Shown: positions 1 through 9,083 of the stretch, piece after piece | Numbering within the stretch: the stretch's first letter is position 1 | Layout: each line of letters starts with the position of its first letter | Assembly: GCA_017745295.1 (NCBI GenBank) | Contig: JAGHZR010000018.1 | Coordinates: forward strand, 62,001-126,000 | Source: Novosphingobium sp. | GTDB lineage: Bacteria; Pseudomonadota; Alphaproteobacteria; Sphingomonadales; Sphingomonadaceae | Length of the DNA stretch: 64,000 nt | Reading direction: 5' to 3' | Translations under genes and position numbers: made by a program | The notes under the pieces: generated by a model | What the model was told of the DNA's origin: nothing | The model's database searches: none | What the model saw: only the letters and a program-made list of their open reading frames with translations

Positions 1-183
1 GGCAAGGTCGAGGTTCAGGACGCCACGGTCGAAGTGAACGGCGCGGGCGACCTGACGCTGGGCGCCAGCGGCAACGTCAGCGTGCAGATCAACGGCATCG
101 GCAATGTCACGCTGGTCCGCAAGCCGGCGAACCTCAAGACCGAGATCAACGGCATCGGCAACGTCAGCCACGACTACAAGTAA
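1..183 (+). CDS. GIN-domain (DUF2807) protein, C-terminal fragment
   Basis: Only the last 60 codons lie in the window; the stop is TAA at 181-183. The translated tail carries repeated beta-strand phrases such as INGIGNV twice and VNGAGDL once. This is the pattern of the right-handed beta-helical GIN domain (DUF2807), the putative head domain of exported or autotransporter-like proteins. Such proteins normally have an N-terminal signal peptide, which would lie to the left of the window. The substrate and role are unknown. A strong hairpin terminator follows 55 bases later. The family call rests on the repeat pattern only. Confidence 0.75.
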   Translation, partial: GKVEVQDATVEVNGAGDLTLGASGNVSVQINGIGNVTLVRKPANLKTEINGIGNVSHDYK

Positions 184-238
184 GCCGAAGGAAACCGAGG
201 CACCGCCGCGATCCTTTCGCAGGCGGTCAATATGACAA

Positions 239-272
239 GGGCCGCACCGTTTCGACGGTGCGGCCCTTTTTT
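239..272 (+). terminator. Rho-independent terminator after the GIN-domain gene
   Basis: A GC-rich stem (GGCCGCACCG pairing with CGGTGCGGCC around a TTTCGA loop) is followed by a run of T on the plus strand. It sits between two convergent genes and ends the plus-strand transcript. The minus-strand gene that converges on it ends at 295. Confidence 0.85.
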
Positions 273-294
273 CGTCTTTCCGAAAGGACTTCGG

Positions 295-1182
295 TCAATG
301 CACCGGCGGATCGACCGGCGGCACCGCGCCAACGGGCGCCACCGGCTCGTCCGGTTCGCGCGGGGGCAGGGCGTTCTCGGGAACCTGATCGATCTGCATG
401 GCCGCAGTCGGCACATGTTCGAGATTGCGGGCGACCACCCGGATCTCGTCGCCGTCGATGGTGATCTCGTTGAAGCTGGGCGGCGTCGAGCGGATCCGCT
501 TCGACAGCGTACCCGCGCCGATCATCCGCAGCGGCCCGGCCGACGTCTGGGCGGTAAGATCGAAAGCGTCGTGAATGTGCCCCGACAGCACGGCCATGAC
601 CTTGCGGCCGGCCAGCACTTCCATCGTGCGCGTGCCGTTGATCGTCAGCAGCTTGCCGTCCTTGGCGCGCCGCTCGATCAGCGGATGGTGCGCCGCGACC
701 AGCACGCGGGTCCCGGCGGGCAGGGCATCGATGGCGGCTAGCGTCTCGGCCAGCGCCTTTTCCGTCACCCAGCCGTTCGACCAGGGAAAGCGCTGCCATT
801 GCGCGCGGGTCGTGGTCTTGAGCGGCACAATGGCGACGCCCGGCAAGTGGAGTTCGGCCTCGACCAGATTCTCGATCGCGTGGAAGCGCTTGTACGGCGC
901 GAAGAACCGTTCGTAGAGGTTGAAATAGGGAATGTCGTGGTTGCCGACTTCGACCGTCACGGGGATGTCCAGCCCCTTGATCCAGCGCGCCGCCGCATCG
1001 AATTCGGGATGGCGCGCGCGCATGGTCAGGTCGCCGGTGATCGCCACGGCATGGGGATTCTCCCGCTCGATGCAGGATTTCGCCCAGTCCAGCGCGCGCT
1101 GGTCTTCCAGCCCGAAATGGATGTCGCTCAAGTGAAACAGGCGGATCGGCCCGCCCGCAGGGAAGGAATTTTCAGGAACCAT
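295..1182 (-). CDS. Calcineurin-like metallophosphoesterase
   Basis: About 295 residues, with the full set of calcineurin-type metallophosphoesterase metal motifs in order: SDIHFG near residue 20, GDLTMRARHPEF near 50, GNHD near 82, AAHHPL near 163 and GHIHD near 199. The family hydrolyses phosphodiesters with two bound metals; Icc/CpdA-type members act on cyclic nucleotides, but the substrate cannot be read here. An ATG at 1180-1182 and an in-frame GTG at 1183-1185 are both possible starts, with no clear Shine-Dalgarno sequence. Its 5' end overlaps the end of the lipid kinase gene upstream, so the two are probably translationally coupled. Confidence 0.88.
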   Translation of the reverse strand: MVPENSFPAGGPIRLFHLSDIHFGLEDQRALDWAKSCIERENPHAVAITGDLTMRARHPEFDAAARWIKGLDIPVTVEVGNHDIPYFNLYERFFAPYKRFHAIENLVEAELHLPGVAIVPLKTTTRAQWQRFPWSNGWVTEKALAETLAAIDALPAGTRVLVAAHHPLIERRAKDGKLLTINGTRTMEVLAGRKVMAVLSGHIHDAFDLTAQTSAGPLRMIGAGTLSKRIRSTPPSFNEITIDGDEIRVVARNLEHVPTAAMQIDQVPENALPPREPDEPVAPVGAVPPVDPPVH

Positions 1183-2047
1183 CACGCGTCGTTACCAGAT
1201 CGACTTCGCAAGTCGCGAGGTAAAACACCTCTTCGGCCGCTCCGTCGAACGGTTCGCCGTCGATCAGCAGACCCATCGGTTCGCCGGACGGGCAGACCAG
1301 CCTGATCTGGCGATGATTTCCCAGCGAATCGTGCGGCCCGTCGCGAAAGTCGCGGTTGAGCAGGGCGATCCCCTGTCCCGCATAGTCGGCCAGCGATTCC
1401 GCGTAATAGCCGTTGGCTTCCAGCCCGTCCTCGCCCGGAGTCACGGTGATCGCCGCATACCCCTCGTCGCGGCCGCAGTCGGCTTCGGCGCAGACGACCT
1501 TGGGGCCGTTAGCCGACCAGGAAATCGCCTGGGCCGCCGTATTGACGAATTCGACCACGTTCAGCGCCCGCATCGCCTCGCGCACTTCGTTCCAGACCGT
1601 GCCGGGGCCGGCAAGAATGCCGGTCAGGCCCACGCCGTGGCGACTGGAAATCACTGTGGGACGCACCGTTTCCAGCGATCCCGCGCCAAGCCGGGCGATG
1701 ATGTCCGCGGCCGGGACATCGCCGTGCAGCCGCTTGGGCAGCATGTTCATCGTGCCGCCCGGCAATACCAGCACCGATCCGCTCCAGCCCGCCGCCTCGG
1801 CGACGACCGAGTGCGTGGTGCCGTCGCCGCCGAACGTCACCAGCATGTCCACTTGCGCGGCATCGAGAACGGCGGGGGTAGGGGCCTCCTCGTCCGGAAA
1901 CCGCAGAGTCCGCGCGACCGGAAAACCGGCCTCGGCCAGGCCCTGCTCGACGGCGGCGACGGAATCGTCGTCGTTGCTGCCGCTGGCTGCATTGCATACG
2001 AGCCAGACTTGCGGGCTCGGAACGGGGGGTGTTTCCGTTTGCGTCAT
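1172..2047 (-). CDS. Diacylglycerol/lipid kinase family protein
   Basis: A 291-residue protein with the DAGK catalytic signature: FGGDGTTHS at residues 72-80, the nucleotide-binding loop, and LPGGTMNMLP at 95-104, the second conserved strand. Family members phosphorylate diacylglycerol, sphingoid bases or related lipids with ATP at the inner membrane. Sphingomonads make sphingolipids, so a sphingoid substrate is possible but is not shown by the sequence. It overlaps the start of the downstream metallophosphoesterase by about 11 bases, suggesting one transcript carrying a kinase and a phosphoesterase. No membrane segment is evident. Confidence 0.85.
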   Translation of the reverse strand: MTQTETPPVPSPQVWLVCNAASGSNDDDSVAAVEQGLAEAGFPVARTLRFPDEEAPTPAVLDAAQVDMLVTFGGDGTTHSVVAEAAGWSGSVLVLPGGTMNMLPKRLHGDVPAADIIARLGAGSLETVRPTVISSRHGVGLTGILAGPGTVWNEVREAMRALNVVEFVNTAAQAISWSANGPKVVCAEADCGRDEGYAAITVTPGEDGLEANGYYAESLADYAGQGIALLNRDFRDGPHDSLGNHRQIRLVCPSGEPMGLLIDGEPFDGAAEEVFYLATCEVDLVTTRDGS

Positions 2048-2084
2048 CCCGCCAGAAACCGGCCTCGCCCGATCCGGTTCCCGA

Positions 2085-2351
2085 TCACAGCCTTCCGCTC
2101 GCGATCAACCAGGCGGAAAGGCCGTTGAGCGCGGAGTAGAGAACGTAGACCCAGGCCCAGCCCGCCGATCCTCCGGCCACCGCGACCATCGCCGCCAGCA
2201 GCATCGCGAATTCCACGAACAGACTGAAACGGCCACCCAGCGGCTTGAAGAACCAGGGGATCTGGGAAAGCATGCGATGGCCGCTTTCCAGCACCGCCTT
2301 GTGCGCGGCGAAGTTGAAGATCCCAAGGAAGAAGACGATCGCAAGTCCCAT
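2085..2351 (-). CDS. Small predicted membrane protein
   Basis: Eighty-eight residues from the ATG at 2349-2351. The frame stays open upstream, but the hydrophilic extension does not look coding. Three hydrophobic stretches are visible: residues 1-16 (MGLAIVFFLGIFNFAA), about 41-60 (FVEFAMLLAAMVAVAGG) and about 63-82. I do not recognise a named family. It lies 37 bases upstream of the lipid kinase on the same strand and could share its transcript. The start is not supported by a good ribosome binding site. Confidence 0.6.
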   Translation of the reverse strand: MGLAIVFFLGIFNFAAHKAVLESGHRMLSQIPWFFKPLGGRFSLFVEFAMLLAAMVAVAGGSAGWAWVYVLYSALNGLSAWLIASGRL

Positions 2352-2637
2352 AAGTCCAGACAAATGGTACTGCGAAACCGGAAGCGGCGCCAGCCTTTGT
2401 AATGGCCGAGAAATACGCCGCCCCGATTCGTGACATTTTCTTTTCAAGATATGAAACGCCGGGACGTCGTTCGTCGACGCGGAATGTCGTTCATCGCCCC
2501 GCGCCGGTCTTCGTCGAACTTGGACGGGTCATGGTCGAGCCTCGCGTGAAGATGCCGCGATTCGGGGGCAAACAGGATTCACCGAGCCGGACGCGACACA
2601 CTCTCGACCAACGGCTCACCCTGAGGAGGAAGAGACG

Positions 2638-2973
2638 ATGTTCAAGACCAACATGTTCGCCGCTGTCGCCGCTGCCGGATTTGCCTTCGGCGCCATTGCC
2701 GCCGCGACCACCCCCGCCCCCGCTTTCGCCAAGGAAGTCCAGGTGCGCTATTCGGACCTGAACCTTTCGACGCCGGAAGGCCAGAAGAAGCTGGACCGCC
2801 GCATCGACACCGCCGCCCGCACGGCCTGCGGCCTCGGCACCGCCACCACCGGATCGCGCCTGCGCAGCGCCGATGCCACCGAATGCTACGCCAAGGCGCG
2901 CGAAAACGTGCGCAGCCAGGTCGCCGGTGCCGTCGACAAGGCAGGTGGCGAGCATCTCGCGGTCGGCCAGTAA
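2638..2973 (+). CDS. UrcA family protein (exported, small)
   Basis: A 111-residue protein with a cleavable signal peptide ending at APAFA (about residue 31). The mature part, with VRYSDLNLSTPEGQKKLDRR and two cysteines (in AACGLG-like and TECYAKA contexts), matches the UrcA family common in Sphingomonadales and Caulobacterales. The function of the family is unknown; it is periplasmic by its signal peptide. A strong GAGGAGGAAG ribosome binding site 5-6 bases before the ATG fixes the start. It is monocistronic and followed by a hairpin terminator that is shared in space with the end of the convergent response-regulator gene. Confidence 0.85.
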   Translation: MFKTNMFAAVAAAGFAFGAIAAATTPAPAFAKEVQVRYSDLNLSTPEGQKKLDRRIDTAARTACGLGTATTGSRLRSADATECYAKARENVRSQVAGAVDKAGGEHLAVGQ

Positions 2974-3026
2974 GGCCGCGCGGGGCGCTCTAACGAGGTC
3001 CCATAAAAATAACCCGGATACGAGAC

Positions 3027-3057
3027 TGGCGGGCCTTAACGGCCCGCCATTTTCTTT
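3027..3057 (+). terminator. Terminator of the urcA-type gene, overlapping the end of the LytTR gene
   Basis: The stem TGGCGGGCC/GGCCCGCCA has a short loop that contains the TAA stop of the convergent minus-strand response regulator. It is followed by TTTTCTTT on the plus strand only, so it terminates urcA transcription. The same bases encode the last residues (MAGR) of the regulator. Confidence 0.8.
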
Positions 3058-3791
3058 ACCGTCGGCAAATAAGTCCGGCCGATCCGCAGGGCATCGCCAC
3101 TGGCGGTCTCCACCGACCAGACGCCCAGTCCCTCGTGCCGCAACCCCGTCACATGATCGCGGCGCAGGATACAGCTGCGATGGATGCGGATGAAGCGCTC
3201 GGGGTCGAGGCGCTCTTCCAGGCTGGTGATGGTCTGGAGCAACAGGTAGCTCTGCCCGCGCACGTGCAGGCGCACATAGTCGCGCTCGGCATCAATGCGC
3301 TCGACATCGGCGGCGGGCACGCGCACCAGCTCGGAGCGGTGCGGCACCCAGAATTCCTCCAGCCACTCGCTGGTCGGGCTACTGCGCTGGTCGCCGCGGC
3401 GGGACATGACCCGGCCCACGGCGCGCTCCAGCCGGTCCGGCGCGACGGGCTTGAGCACATAGTCGATGGCGTCGAGATCGAAGGCCTCCACCGCGAACTC
3501 GTCATGCGCGGTCACGAAGATCACCGCCGGGGCATCGGGCTTGCCCGAAAGCCGCCGGGCGACGGTGAGACCGTCGGTTTCCGGCATCGTCAGGTCGAGC
3601 AGGACGAGATCGGGGGTGAGGGCATCGATCAGCCGCAGCGCGGCCTGGCCGTCGCTGGCGGTGCCGATCACGGAAACGCCGTCGATCCGCGAGCAGATCA
3701 CCTGCATGCGCTCGACCGCCAGCGGTTCGTCGTCGACGATCAGCGCGCGCAGCGGCGCGGCCCCGCTCAATTCAGGGGTTATTTCAGGCAA
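3036..3791 (-). CDS. LytTR family response regulator
   Basis: A 251-residue two-domain regulator. The receiver domain (about residues 14-128) has the acidic pair D20/D21, the phospho-acceptor aspartate in LVLLDLTMP (D66), T94 in FVTAHDEF and K114 in YVLKPV. The C-terminal LytTR DNA-binding domain (about 150-250) includes VERIDAERDYVRLHV and FIRIHRSCIL. It would be phosphorylated by the sensor kinase encoded just upstream, whose stop codon region overlaps this start by 8 bases. The pair is a LytS/LytR- or AlgZ/AlgR-like system. The signal and target genes are not apparent. Confidence 0.92.
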   Translation of the reverse strand: MPEITPELSGAAPLRALIVDDEPLAVERMQVICSRIDGVSVIGTASDGQAALRLIDALTPDLVLLDLTMPETDGLTVARRLSGKPDAPAVIFVTAHDEFAVEAFDLDAIDYVLKPVAPDRLERAVGRVMSRRGDQRSSPTSEWLEEFWVPHRSELVRVPAADVERIDAERDYVRLHVRGQSYLLLQTITSLEERLDPERFIRIHRSCILRRDHVTGLRHEGLGVWSVETASGDALRIGRTYLPTVKKMAGR

Positions 3792-5091
3792 GTCCGGACT
3801 CCAGGGGCATTCTCAGGACCGTGGCGAAGCCGCCTTCGGGGCGCTTGCCGAATTCGATGGTGGCCGCCGCGCCATAGCGCGCGCGCAGCCGGTCCCGCAC
3901 ATTGCTGAGGCCGATTCCGAAACCGCCGCTGTTTTCCGGGCAGCCCGGACCATCGTCGGTAACGCTCACTTCCAGCATGTTCCCGTCGCGACGAGCGTGC
4001 ACGGCGATCGTCACCGGCTTCTGGGTAGCCGCGACGGCATACTTCACCGAGTTCTCGACGAGCGGTTGCAGGATCATGCCCGGCACCATTGCACCAAGAA
4101 CGGAATCGTCAACATCAATCGTCGTCAACAAGCGATTCGGAAAGCGCACGGCTTCTATGGCGAAATAGAGTTTCTGGAGTTCGATCTCATCGACCAGCGC
4201 AAGATCGTTGGTGGGATCGCCGGAAAGTGTTCGGCGGTAGAAGGTCGAGAGGTTCTGAATCATTTTCTCCGCATCGTCCTGCCTGCCGATCATGACCAGC
4301 GCGGAGAGCGAATTGAGCGTGTTGAACAGGAAGTGCGGATTGACCTGATAGCGCAGCGAGCGCAGCTCCGCCGCCGCCGCCGCCCGGCGATACTCACCCT
4401 CGCGCCATTCCGCCGCGCGGGCTTCCTCGGCCTTCACCAGCGCGAAATAGAGCGCCGCCCAGGCCAGGATCAGGAAGTAGCGGCCGAAGGCGGTATCGGC
4501 CATGTTCGCCCAGTCGCCGTAACTCTTGCCGAACAGCTTCTCGGTGCTGATCGTGATCGCCGAACTAGTCTCCTCGGTCGAAGCCGTGGTGGTGGTCGAC
4601 GATTCGGTCGCCCCGTCGGAGGGGGGCGCCTCGGTGGAATCTGTGCGCCGCGTCACCGATGGCGGCAAGTCCACGAGAATATTGCCGGATTCGTCGCGGC
4701 TGATCCGCACTTTCCCGGCTTTGACCGCTGCCGCCTCTTCCTCGCTGCCATAGGCCTTGGTCGTTTCCATGTCGGCGAAGATCGCGCCGTTGATGAGCGT
4801 CAGCGCCACCGACAGCGGCAAGGCGCCAACCAGCACGACCACGAAACGCGCGCTGGCCGACCGCCGATCCAGCAACTGCAGCAGCGGCCAGACCGCCGCC
4901 ATCAGCAGCATCGAGAGAATGCAGATCGTCAGCCGCCGGGACACGATCGCCCAGCTCATGTCGTAGTCCAGCACGACACCGCGCAGCGTGGCGACAATGA
5001 AATAGCAGGTCCAGAGTGCAGCCAGGGAAATCAGCACGAGCCGCGCGGGCACGCGCGGCCGATGGGCACCAATCGTCGTCGGGGTCGTCAT
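3784..5091 (-). CDS. LytS/AlgZ-type sensor histidine kinase
   Basis: About 435 residues from the chosen ATG at 5091; an in-frame ATG at 5154 would add 21. Three membrane segments lie near residues 17-39, 49-73 and 81-105. A roughly 100-residue acidic, Ser/Thr-rich loop follows, then a fourth segment near 204-222. The kinase core of the His_kinase family shows NPHFLFNTLN, with the phospho-accepting histidine at about 253, then LVENSVKYA (N box), DDGPGCP and GFGIGLSNVRDRL (G boxes). It overlaps the response regulator gene by 8 bases, which supports cognate pairing. The loop is probably periplasmic and sensory; its ligand is unknown. Confidence 0.9.
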   Translation of the reverse strand: MTTPTTIGAHRPRVPARLVLISLAALWTCYFIVATLRGVVLDYDMSWAIVSRRLTICILSMLLMAAVWPLLQLLDRRSASARFVVVLVGALPLSVALTLINGAIFADMETTKAYGSEEEAAAVKAGKVRISRDESGNILVDLPPSVTRRTDSTEAPPSDGATESSTTTTASTEETSSAITISTEKLFGKSYGDWANMADTAFGRYFLILAWAALYFALVKAEEARAAEWREGEYRRAAAAAELRSLRYQVNPHFLFNTLNSLSALVMIGRQDDAEKMIQNLSTFYRRTLSGDPTNDLALVDEIELQKLYFAIEAVRFPNRLLTTIDVDDSVLGAMVPGMILQPLVENSVKYAVAATQKPVTIAVHARRDGNMLEVSVTDDGPGCPENSGGFGIGLSNVRDRLRARYGAAATIEFGKRPEGGFATVLRMPLESGLA

Positions 5092-5217
5092 CCTCAGGGG
5101 ATAGCGCGAAAAAACCCCGCAGCGCCAGTTCCCTGATCGGGCCGGGACCGACATTCGTCGAACCGGCCCGCAGGAGAGCGCTGATCCGGCGGAAACGCCC
5201 CCCGGATCGGCTCTTTC

Positions 5218-6741
5218 TTACGCCGGAAGCAGATGCTCCTTGGCGATCTTTTCCTTCCACACGAGCGGGGCGAGCTGGTGGACGTTCTTGCCTTCGGAAT
5301 CGACTGCCACGGTCACCGGCATGTCCTTGACGGTGAATTCGTAGATCGCCTCCATGCCGAGGTCGGCAAAACCGACGACCTTGGCTTCCTTGATCGCGCG
5401 GGCGACGAGGTAGGCGGCGCCGCCGACGGCCATCAGATAGGCCGACTTGTGCTTGGCGATGGACTTGGTGGCGGCAGGGCCGCGCTCCGACTTGCCGATG
5501 CTGGCGAGCAGGCCGAGATCGAGCATGGTGTCCGAGAACTTGTCCATGCGCGTCGCGGTGGTCGGACCGGCGGGGCCGACGACTTCCTCGCGCACCGGAT
5601 CGACCGGGCCGACGTAGTAGATCACGCGGCCCTTGAAATCGACCGGCAGTTCCTCGCCCTTGGCGAGCATGTCGGCAATGCGCTTGTGCGCGGCATCGCG
5701 GCCCGTCAGCATCTTGCCGTTCAGCAACAGGCGGTCGCCCTGCTTCCAGCTCTGGACGATCTCGGGGGTGAGGGTGTCGAGGTCGACGCGGATGGCGCCC
5801 GCGTCAGGCGCCCATTCCACCTGCGGCCACTCGTCGAGGTTCGGCGTTTCGAGGAAGCTCGGGCCGGAACCGTCCAGCGTGAAGTGCGCGTGGCGGGTGG
5901 CGGCGCAGTTCGGGATCATCGCGACCGGCTTGCCGGCGGCATGGCACGGCCAGTCCATGATCTTGACGTCGAGGATGGTGGCCAGGCCGCCAAGGCCCTG
6001 CGCGCCGATGCCGAGCGCGTTCACCTTGTCGAAGATTTCGATGCGCAGCGCCTCGATATCGTTCTGGGGGCCGCGCTGCTTGAGCTGGGCCATGTCGATC
6101 GGCTCCATCAGGCTCTGCTTGGCGAGCTTGACGCAGTGCTCGGCGGTGCCGCCGATGCCGATGCCCAGCATGCCCGGCGGGCACCAGCCCGCGCCCATCT
6201 GCGGCAGCATCTCGATCACCCAGTCGACGATGGAATCGCTGGGATTCATCATCTTGAACTTCGACTTGTTTTCCGAGCCGCCGCCCTTGGCCGCGACGTC
6301 CACCGAGACCTTGGAGCCGGGGACCATGCTGACCGAGAGCACCGAAGGCGTGTTGTCCTTGGTGTTACGGCGGGTGAAGGCCGGGTCCGCCAGCACCGAG
6401 GCGCGCAGCTTGTTCTCGGCATTGTTGTAGGCGCGGCGCACGCCTTCATCGACCACTTCCTGCAGCGACTTCTCGGATTCGAGGCGGCAGTTCTGGCCCC
6501 ATTCGATGAAGACGTTGACGATGCCGGTGTCCTGGCAGATCGGGCGATGCCCTTCCGCGCACATGCGGCTGTTGGTCAGGATCTGGGCGATGGCATCCTT
6601 GGCCGCCGGACCTTGCTCCGCCTCATAGGCATCGCCGAGAGCACGGATATAGTCCATCGGGTGGAAGTAGCTGATATACTGGAGGGCGTCGGCGACACTC
6701 TCGATGAGGTCGTCTTCGCGGATCGTGACCATCTGCGTCAT
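5218..6741 (-). CDS. Fumarate hydratase, class I (iron-sulfur)
   Basis: A 507-residue protein of the single-chain class I fumarase family (fused alpha and beta parts), which interconverts fumarate and malate in the TCA cycle with a [4Fe-4S] cluster. Conserved cluster and active-site regions are visible: GHRPICQDTG near residue 65 (Cys 69), the cysteine in the GIGIGGTAEHCVKLAK region, and the cysteine in PNCAATRHAHF. The length is normal for the family. An alternative start is the methionine at residue 4. It stands alone between the kinase operon and a 288-base divergent intergenic region shared with the pcm-like gene. Confidence 0.93.
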   Translation of the reverse strand: MTQMVTIREDDLIESVADALQYISYFHPMDYIRALGDAYEAEQGPAAKDAIAQILTNSRMCAEGHRPICQDTGIVNVFIEWGQNCRLESEKSLQEVVDEGVRRAYNNAENKLRASVLADPAFTRRNTKDNTPSVLSVSMVPGSKVSVDVAAKGGGSENKSKFKMMNPSDSIVDWVIEMLPQMGAGWCPPGMLGIGIGGTAEHCVKLAKQSLMEPIDMAQLKQRGPQNDIEALRIEIFDKVNALGIGAQGLGGLATILDVKIMDWPCHAAGKPVAMIPNCAATRHAHFTLDGSGPSFLETPNLDEWPQVEWAPDAGAIRVDLDTLTPEIVQSWKQGDRLLLNGKMLTGRDAAHKRIADMLAKGEELPVDFKGRVIYYVGPVDPVREEVVGPAGPTTATRMDKFSDTMLDLGLLASIGKSERGPAATKSIAKHKSAYLMAVGGAAYLVARAIKEAKVVGFADLGMEAIYEFTVKDMPVTVAVDSEGKNVHQLAPLVWKEKIAKEHLLPA

Positions 6742-7029
6742 GGAATTGTGCTCCCGTTTTTCGGATCGCCTGGTTTGTGGCGCTCCTTAGACGCGCTTTG
6801 GCATTTGCGCAAAAGCGCATTTTCCGCGGCGATTCTTGTGTTCTGCGCGGCAGCGGTTGCAAGTTCCGGAACGCTATCGTCAAAGCGTAACGATTGATCG
6901 ACCAAGGACTTTCAAACCGCTTGGCCTCAAACGCCGCTTCGCCTAGAAGGCCGGGCATAAAGTCCGTATTTTGCGGGGGTACAGGCGCTGCGCCGTCCTT
7001 TCCCGCGCCAGCATGAGGAATAGGCCGCA
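6742..7029. promoter_or_regulatory. Divergent intergenic region between the fumarase and pcm-like genes
   Basis: These 288 bases must hold the promoters of the minus-strand fumarase gene and of the plus-strand pcm-tolC-popZ transcript. A small inverted repeat (TTTGCGC...GCGCA) lies near 6809-6820. I do not see a convincing -35/-10 pair, a known operator or a conserved RNA structure. Confidence 0.4.
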
Positions 7030-7623
7030 ATGACCCTGACCGAGGATCGGTCCGCCACCGAAGCCCGTACCGCGATGATCGTCAGCCAGCTGCGCACCAG
7101 CGGCGTCAACGAGCATTGGGTGCTCAATGCCATGGCCGCCGTCGCCCGCGAGGATTTCGTTCCCGCCGCGATGCGCGATGCCGCCTATATCGATCGTGCG
7201 ATCCCGCTCGAAAACGGCCGCTTCCTGGCCGCGCCGCTGTTCCACGGCAAGTTGCTGGCCGAAGCCGCCCCGACCCAGGACGACACGGTCCTGCTCGTGG
7301 GCGAAGCCAACGGCTACCTCGCCGCGTTGCTGCGCCCGCTGGCCGGATCGCTGACGGTGGTCGATCCTGCCGAGGTTGCCGGTCTCTCCGATGAGGGCGG
7401 CTACTCGCTCGCCGTGATCGACGGCGCTGTCGAGGAACTGCCCACCGCGGTTGCGGCCAAGCTGGTCGACGGCGGCCGCGTGGTAACGGGTGTCGTCGAA
7501 CGCGGCGTGACCCGGCTCGCTACCGGCGTAAAGGCTGCCGGCGCGGTTTCGCTGTTGCCGCTGATCGAAATGGGGATTCCGGCTCTGCCCGAATTCGCCG
7601 CTCCCAAAAACTGGAGCTTCTGA
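7030..7623 (+). CDS. Protein-L-isoaspartate O-methyltransferase-like protein (degenerate)
   Basis: A 197-residue protein resembling the PCMT family: ARTAMIVSQLRTSGV at the N-terminus, then REDFVPAAMRDAAYID. True Pcm enzymes methylate isoaspartyl residues using AdoMet. Here the AdoMet-binding motif I, normally LEIGTGSGY-like, reads LLVGEANGY (residues 88-96), so two of its glycine/threonine positions are lost. The protein is also somewhat short. The next gene, tolC, follows 2 bases after the stop, so the two are co-transcribed. It may be a non-catalytic or altered relative retained with the tolC locus. Confidence 0.8.
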   Translation: MTLTEDRSATEARTAMIVSQLRTSGVNEHWVLNAMAAVAREDFVPAAMRDAAYIDRAIPLENGRFLAAPLFHGKLLAEAAPTQDDTVLLVGEANGYLAALLRPLAGSLTVVDPAEVAGLSDEGGYSLAVIDGAVEELPTAVAAKLVDGGRVVTGVVERGVTRLATGVKAAGAVSLLPLIEMGIPALPEFAAPKNWSF

Positions 7624-7625
7624 GC

Positions 7626-9083
7626 ATGGCCCGGTTCGCGTTGCGTGCCGGGCTGCTCGCGGGGGGATGTCTGACACTGGCACTGGCCGGCGCTTCGGCG
7701 CGGGCTGATACCCTGCGCGATGCGCTCATAGCCGCCTACCAGACAAACCCCACCCTTGAATCGGCGCGCGCCCAGCAGCGCGCGACCGATGAAGGCGTGC
7801 CGATCGCGCGGGCGGCAGGCCTGCCCAGCCTTACCACGACGGAAACCTTCGTCCGGAACGTGAAGCAAAGCGAAAACTCGCTGACGGCACCCTCGAAGAT
7901 ATTCACCGCGGACGGACAGCTCGGCGTGCCGATCTATTCGGGCGGCGCGGTGAAGAACCGCATCAAGGCCGCGAAGATCCGCGTCGAGGCCGGACAGGCG
8001 GACTTGCGCGCGACGGAAGCCTCGGTTTTCTCACAAGTCGTCGCCGCTTACATGGACGTGATCCGTACCGAGGCGATCGTCGGCCTCAACCGCAAGAACG
8101 TCAGCGTGCTGGAGACCAACCTCCAGGCCACCAGCGACCGTTTCCAGATCGGCGATCTCACCCGCACCGACGTCGCCCAGTCGCAATCGCGTCTGGCCGT
8201 CGCCCAGAGCGACTTGCGCACCGCCGAAGCGAACCTCGCCTCCGCGCGGGAGACTTATATCCGCTTCGTCGGCCGCGCGCCCGAAACACTGGATGCACCG
8301 CCGCCGCTGCCGAACCTGCCGGCCACCGCCGAGGATGCCGCCGCGATCGCGCTCGATTTCAACCCCGACCTGATCGGCGCGCGCGAGCGCACCAAGGCGG
8401 CGGACAAGGACATCGACGTGGCCGGGGCAGGGCGCCTGCCCACCCTGCGCCTGTTCGGACAGGGCACGTATAACAACTACTTCAATACGCTGGCGCGCGG
8501 TGCCGTGAACGCGAACATTTCGCAGAGCGATTCATCCGCACAAGCGGGGGCGCAGCTGTCGATCCCGATCTTCCAGGGCGGTCTTCCCGCCGCCCAGCGC
8601 CGCCAGGCCCAGGCCACCGCCTCGGCCACGCTGGAACAGGAGATCGCCACCGAGCGCGACGTGATCGCCCAGGTGCGTTCGGCCTATACCTCGTGGAATG
8701 CCTCGAACGACCTGATCCGCTCCTCGCAAGTGGCGGTGGATGCCGCCGCGCTCAGCCTTGAAGGCGTCCGGGCCGAGAACTCGGTGGGCAACCGCACGAT
8801 TCTCGACATTCTCAATGCCGAGCAGGAGTTGCTCAACGCGCAGGTCACGCTGGTGACGGCACGGCGCAACGCCTATGTCGCGGGCTTCACGCTGCTGGCG
8901 GCGATGGGCAAGGCCGAGGCGCGCGATCTCAATCTGGACGGCGGCACCCTTTACGATCCGCAGCTCAATTACGAACGCGTGAAGGGCAAGTTCATGGATT
9001 GGGGCAACGATCCCGCGCCCGTGGCCAAGTCCACCCGTACCGTTGACACGCCCGTGCAGGACGGGAACATTCAGCAGCAGTGA
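7626..9083 (+). CDS. tolC: TolC family outer membrane efflux protein
   Basis: A 485-residue protein with an N-terminal signal peptide ending near ASARA (residue 27). Two repeats of the outer membrane efflux protein domain follow. Typical phrases are LRDALIAAYQTNPTLESARAQ at the mature start, a GDLTRTDVAQSQSRLA helix and VGNRTILDILNAEQELLNAQV in the second repeat. TolC trimers form the outer membrane/periplasmic channel for type I secretion and RND-type efflux. It follows the pcm-like gene by 2 bases and precedes popZ by 101 bases. Confidence 0.93.
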   Translation: MARFALRAGLLAGGCLTLALAGASARADTLRDALIAAYQTNPTLESARAQQRATDEGVPIARAAGLPSLTTTETFVRNVKQSENSLTAPSKIFTADGQLGVPIYSGGAVKNRIKAAKIRVEAGQADLRATEASVFSQVVAAYMDVIRTEAIVGLNRKNVSVLETNLQATSDRFQIGDLTRTDVAQSQSRLAVAQSDLRTAEANLASARETYIRFVGRAPETLDAPPPLPNLPATAEDAAAIALDFNPDLIGARERTKAADKDIDVAGAGRLPTLRLFGQGTYNNYFNTLARGAVNANISQSDSSAQAGAQLSIPIFQGGLPAAQRRQAQATASATLEQEIATERDVIAQVRSAYTSWNASNDLIRSSQVAVDAAALSLEGVRAENSVGNRTILDILNAEQELLNAQVTLVTARRNAYVAGFTLLAAMGKAEARDLNLDGGTLYDPQLNYERVKGKFMDWGNDPAPVAKSTRTVDTPVQDGNIQQQ

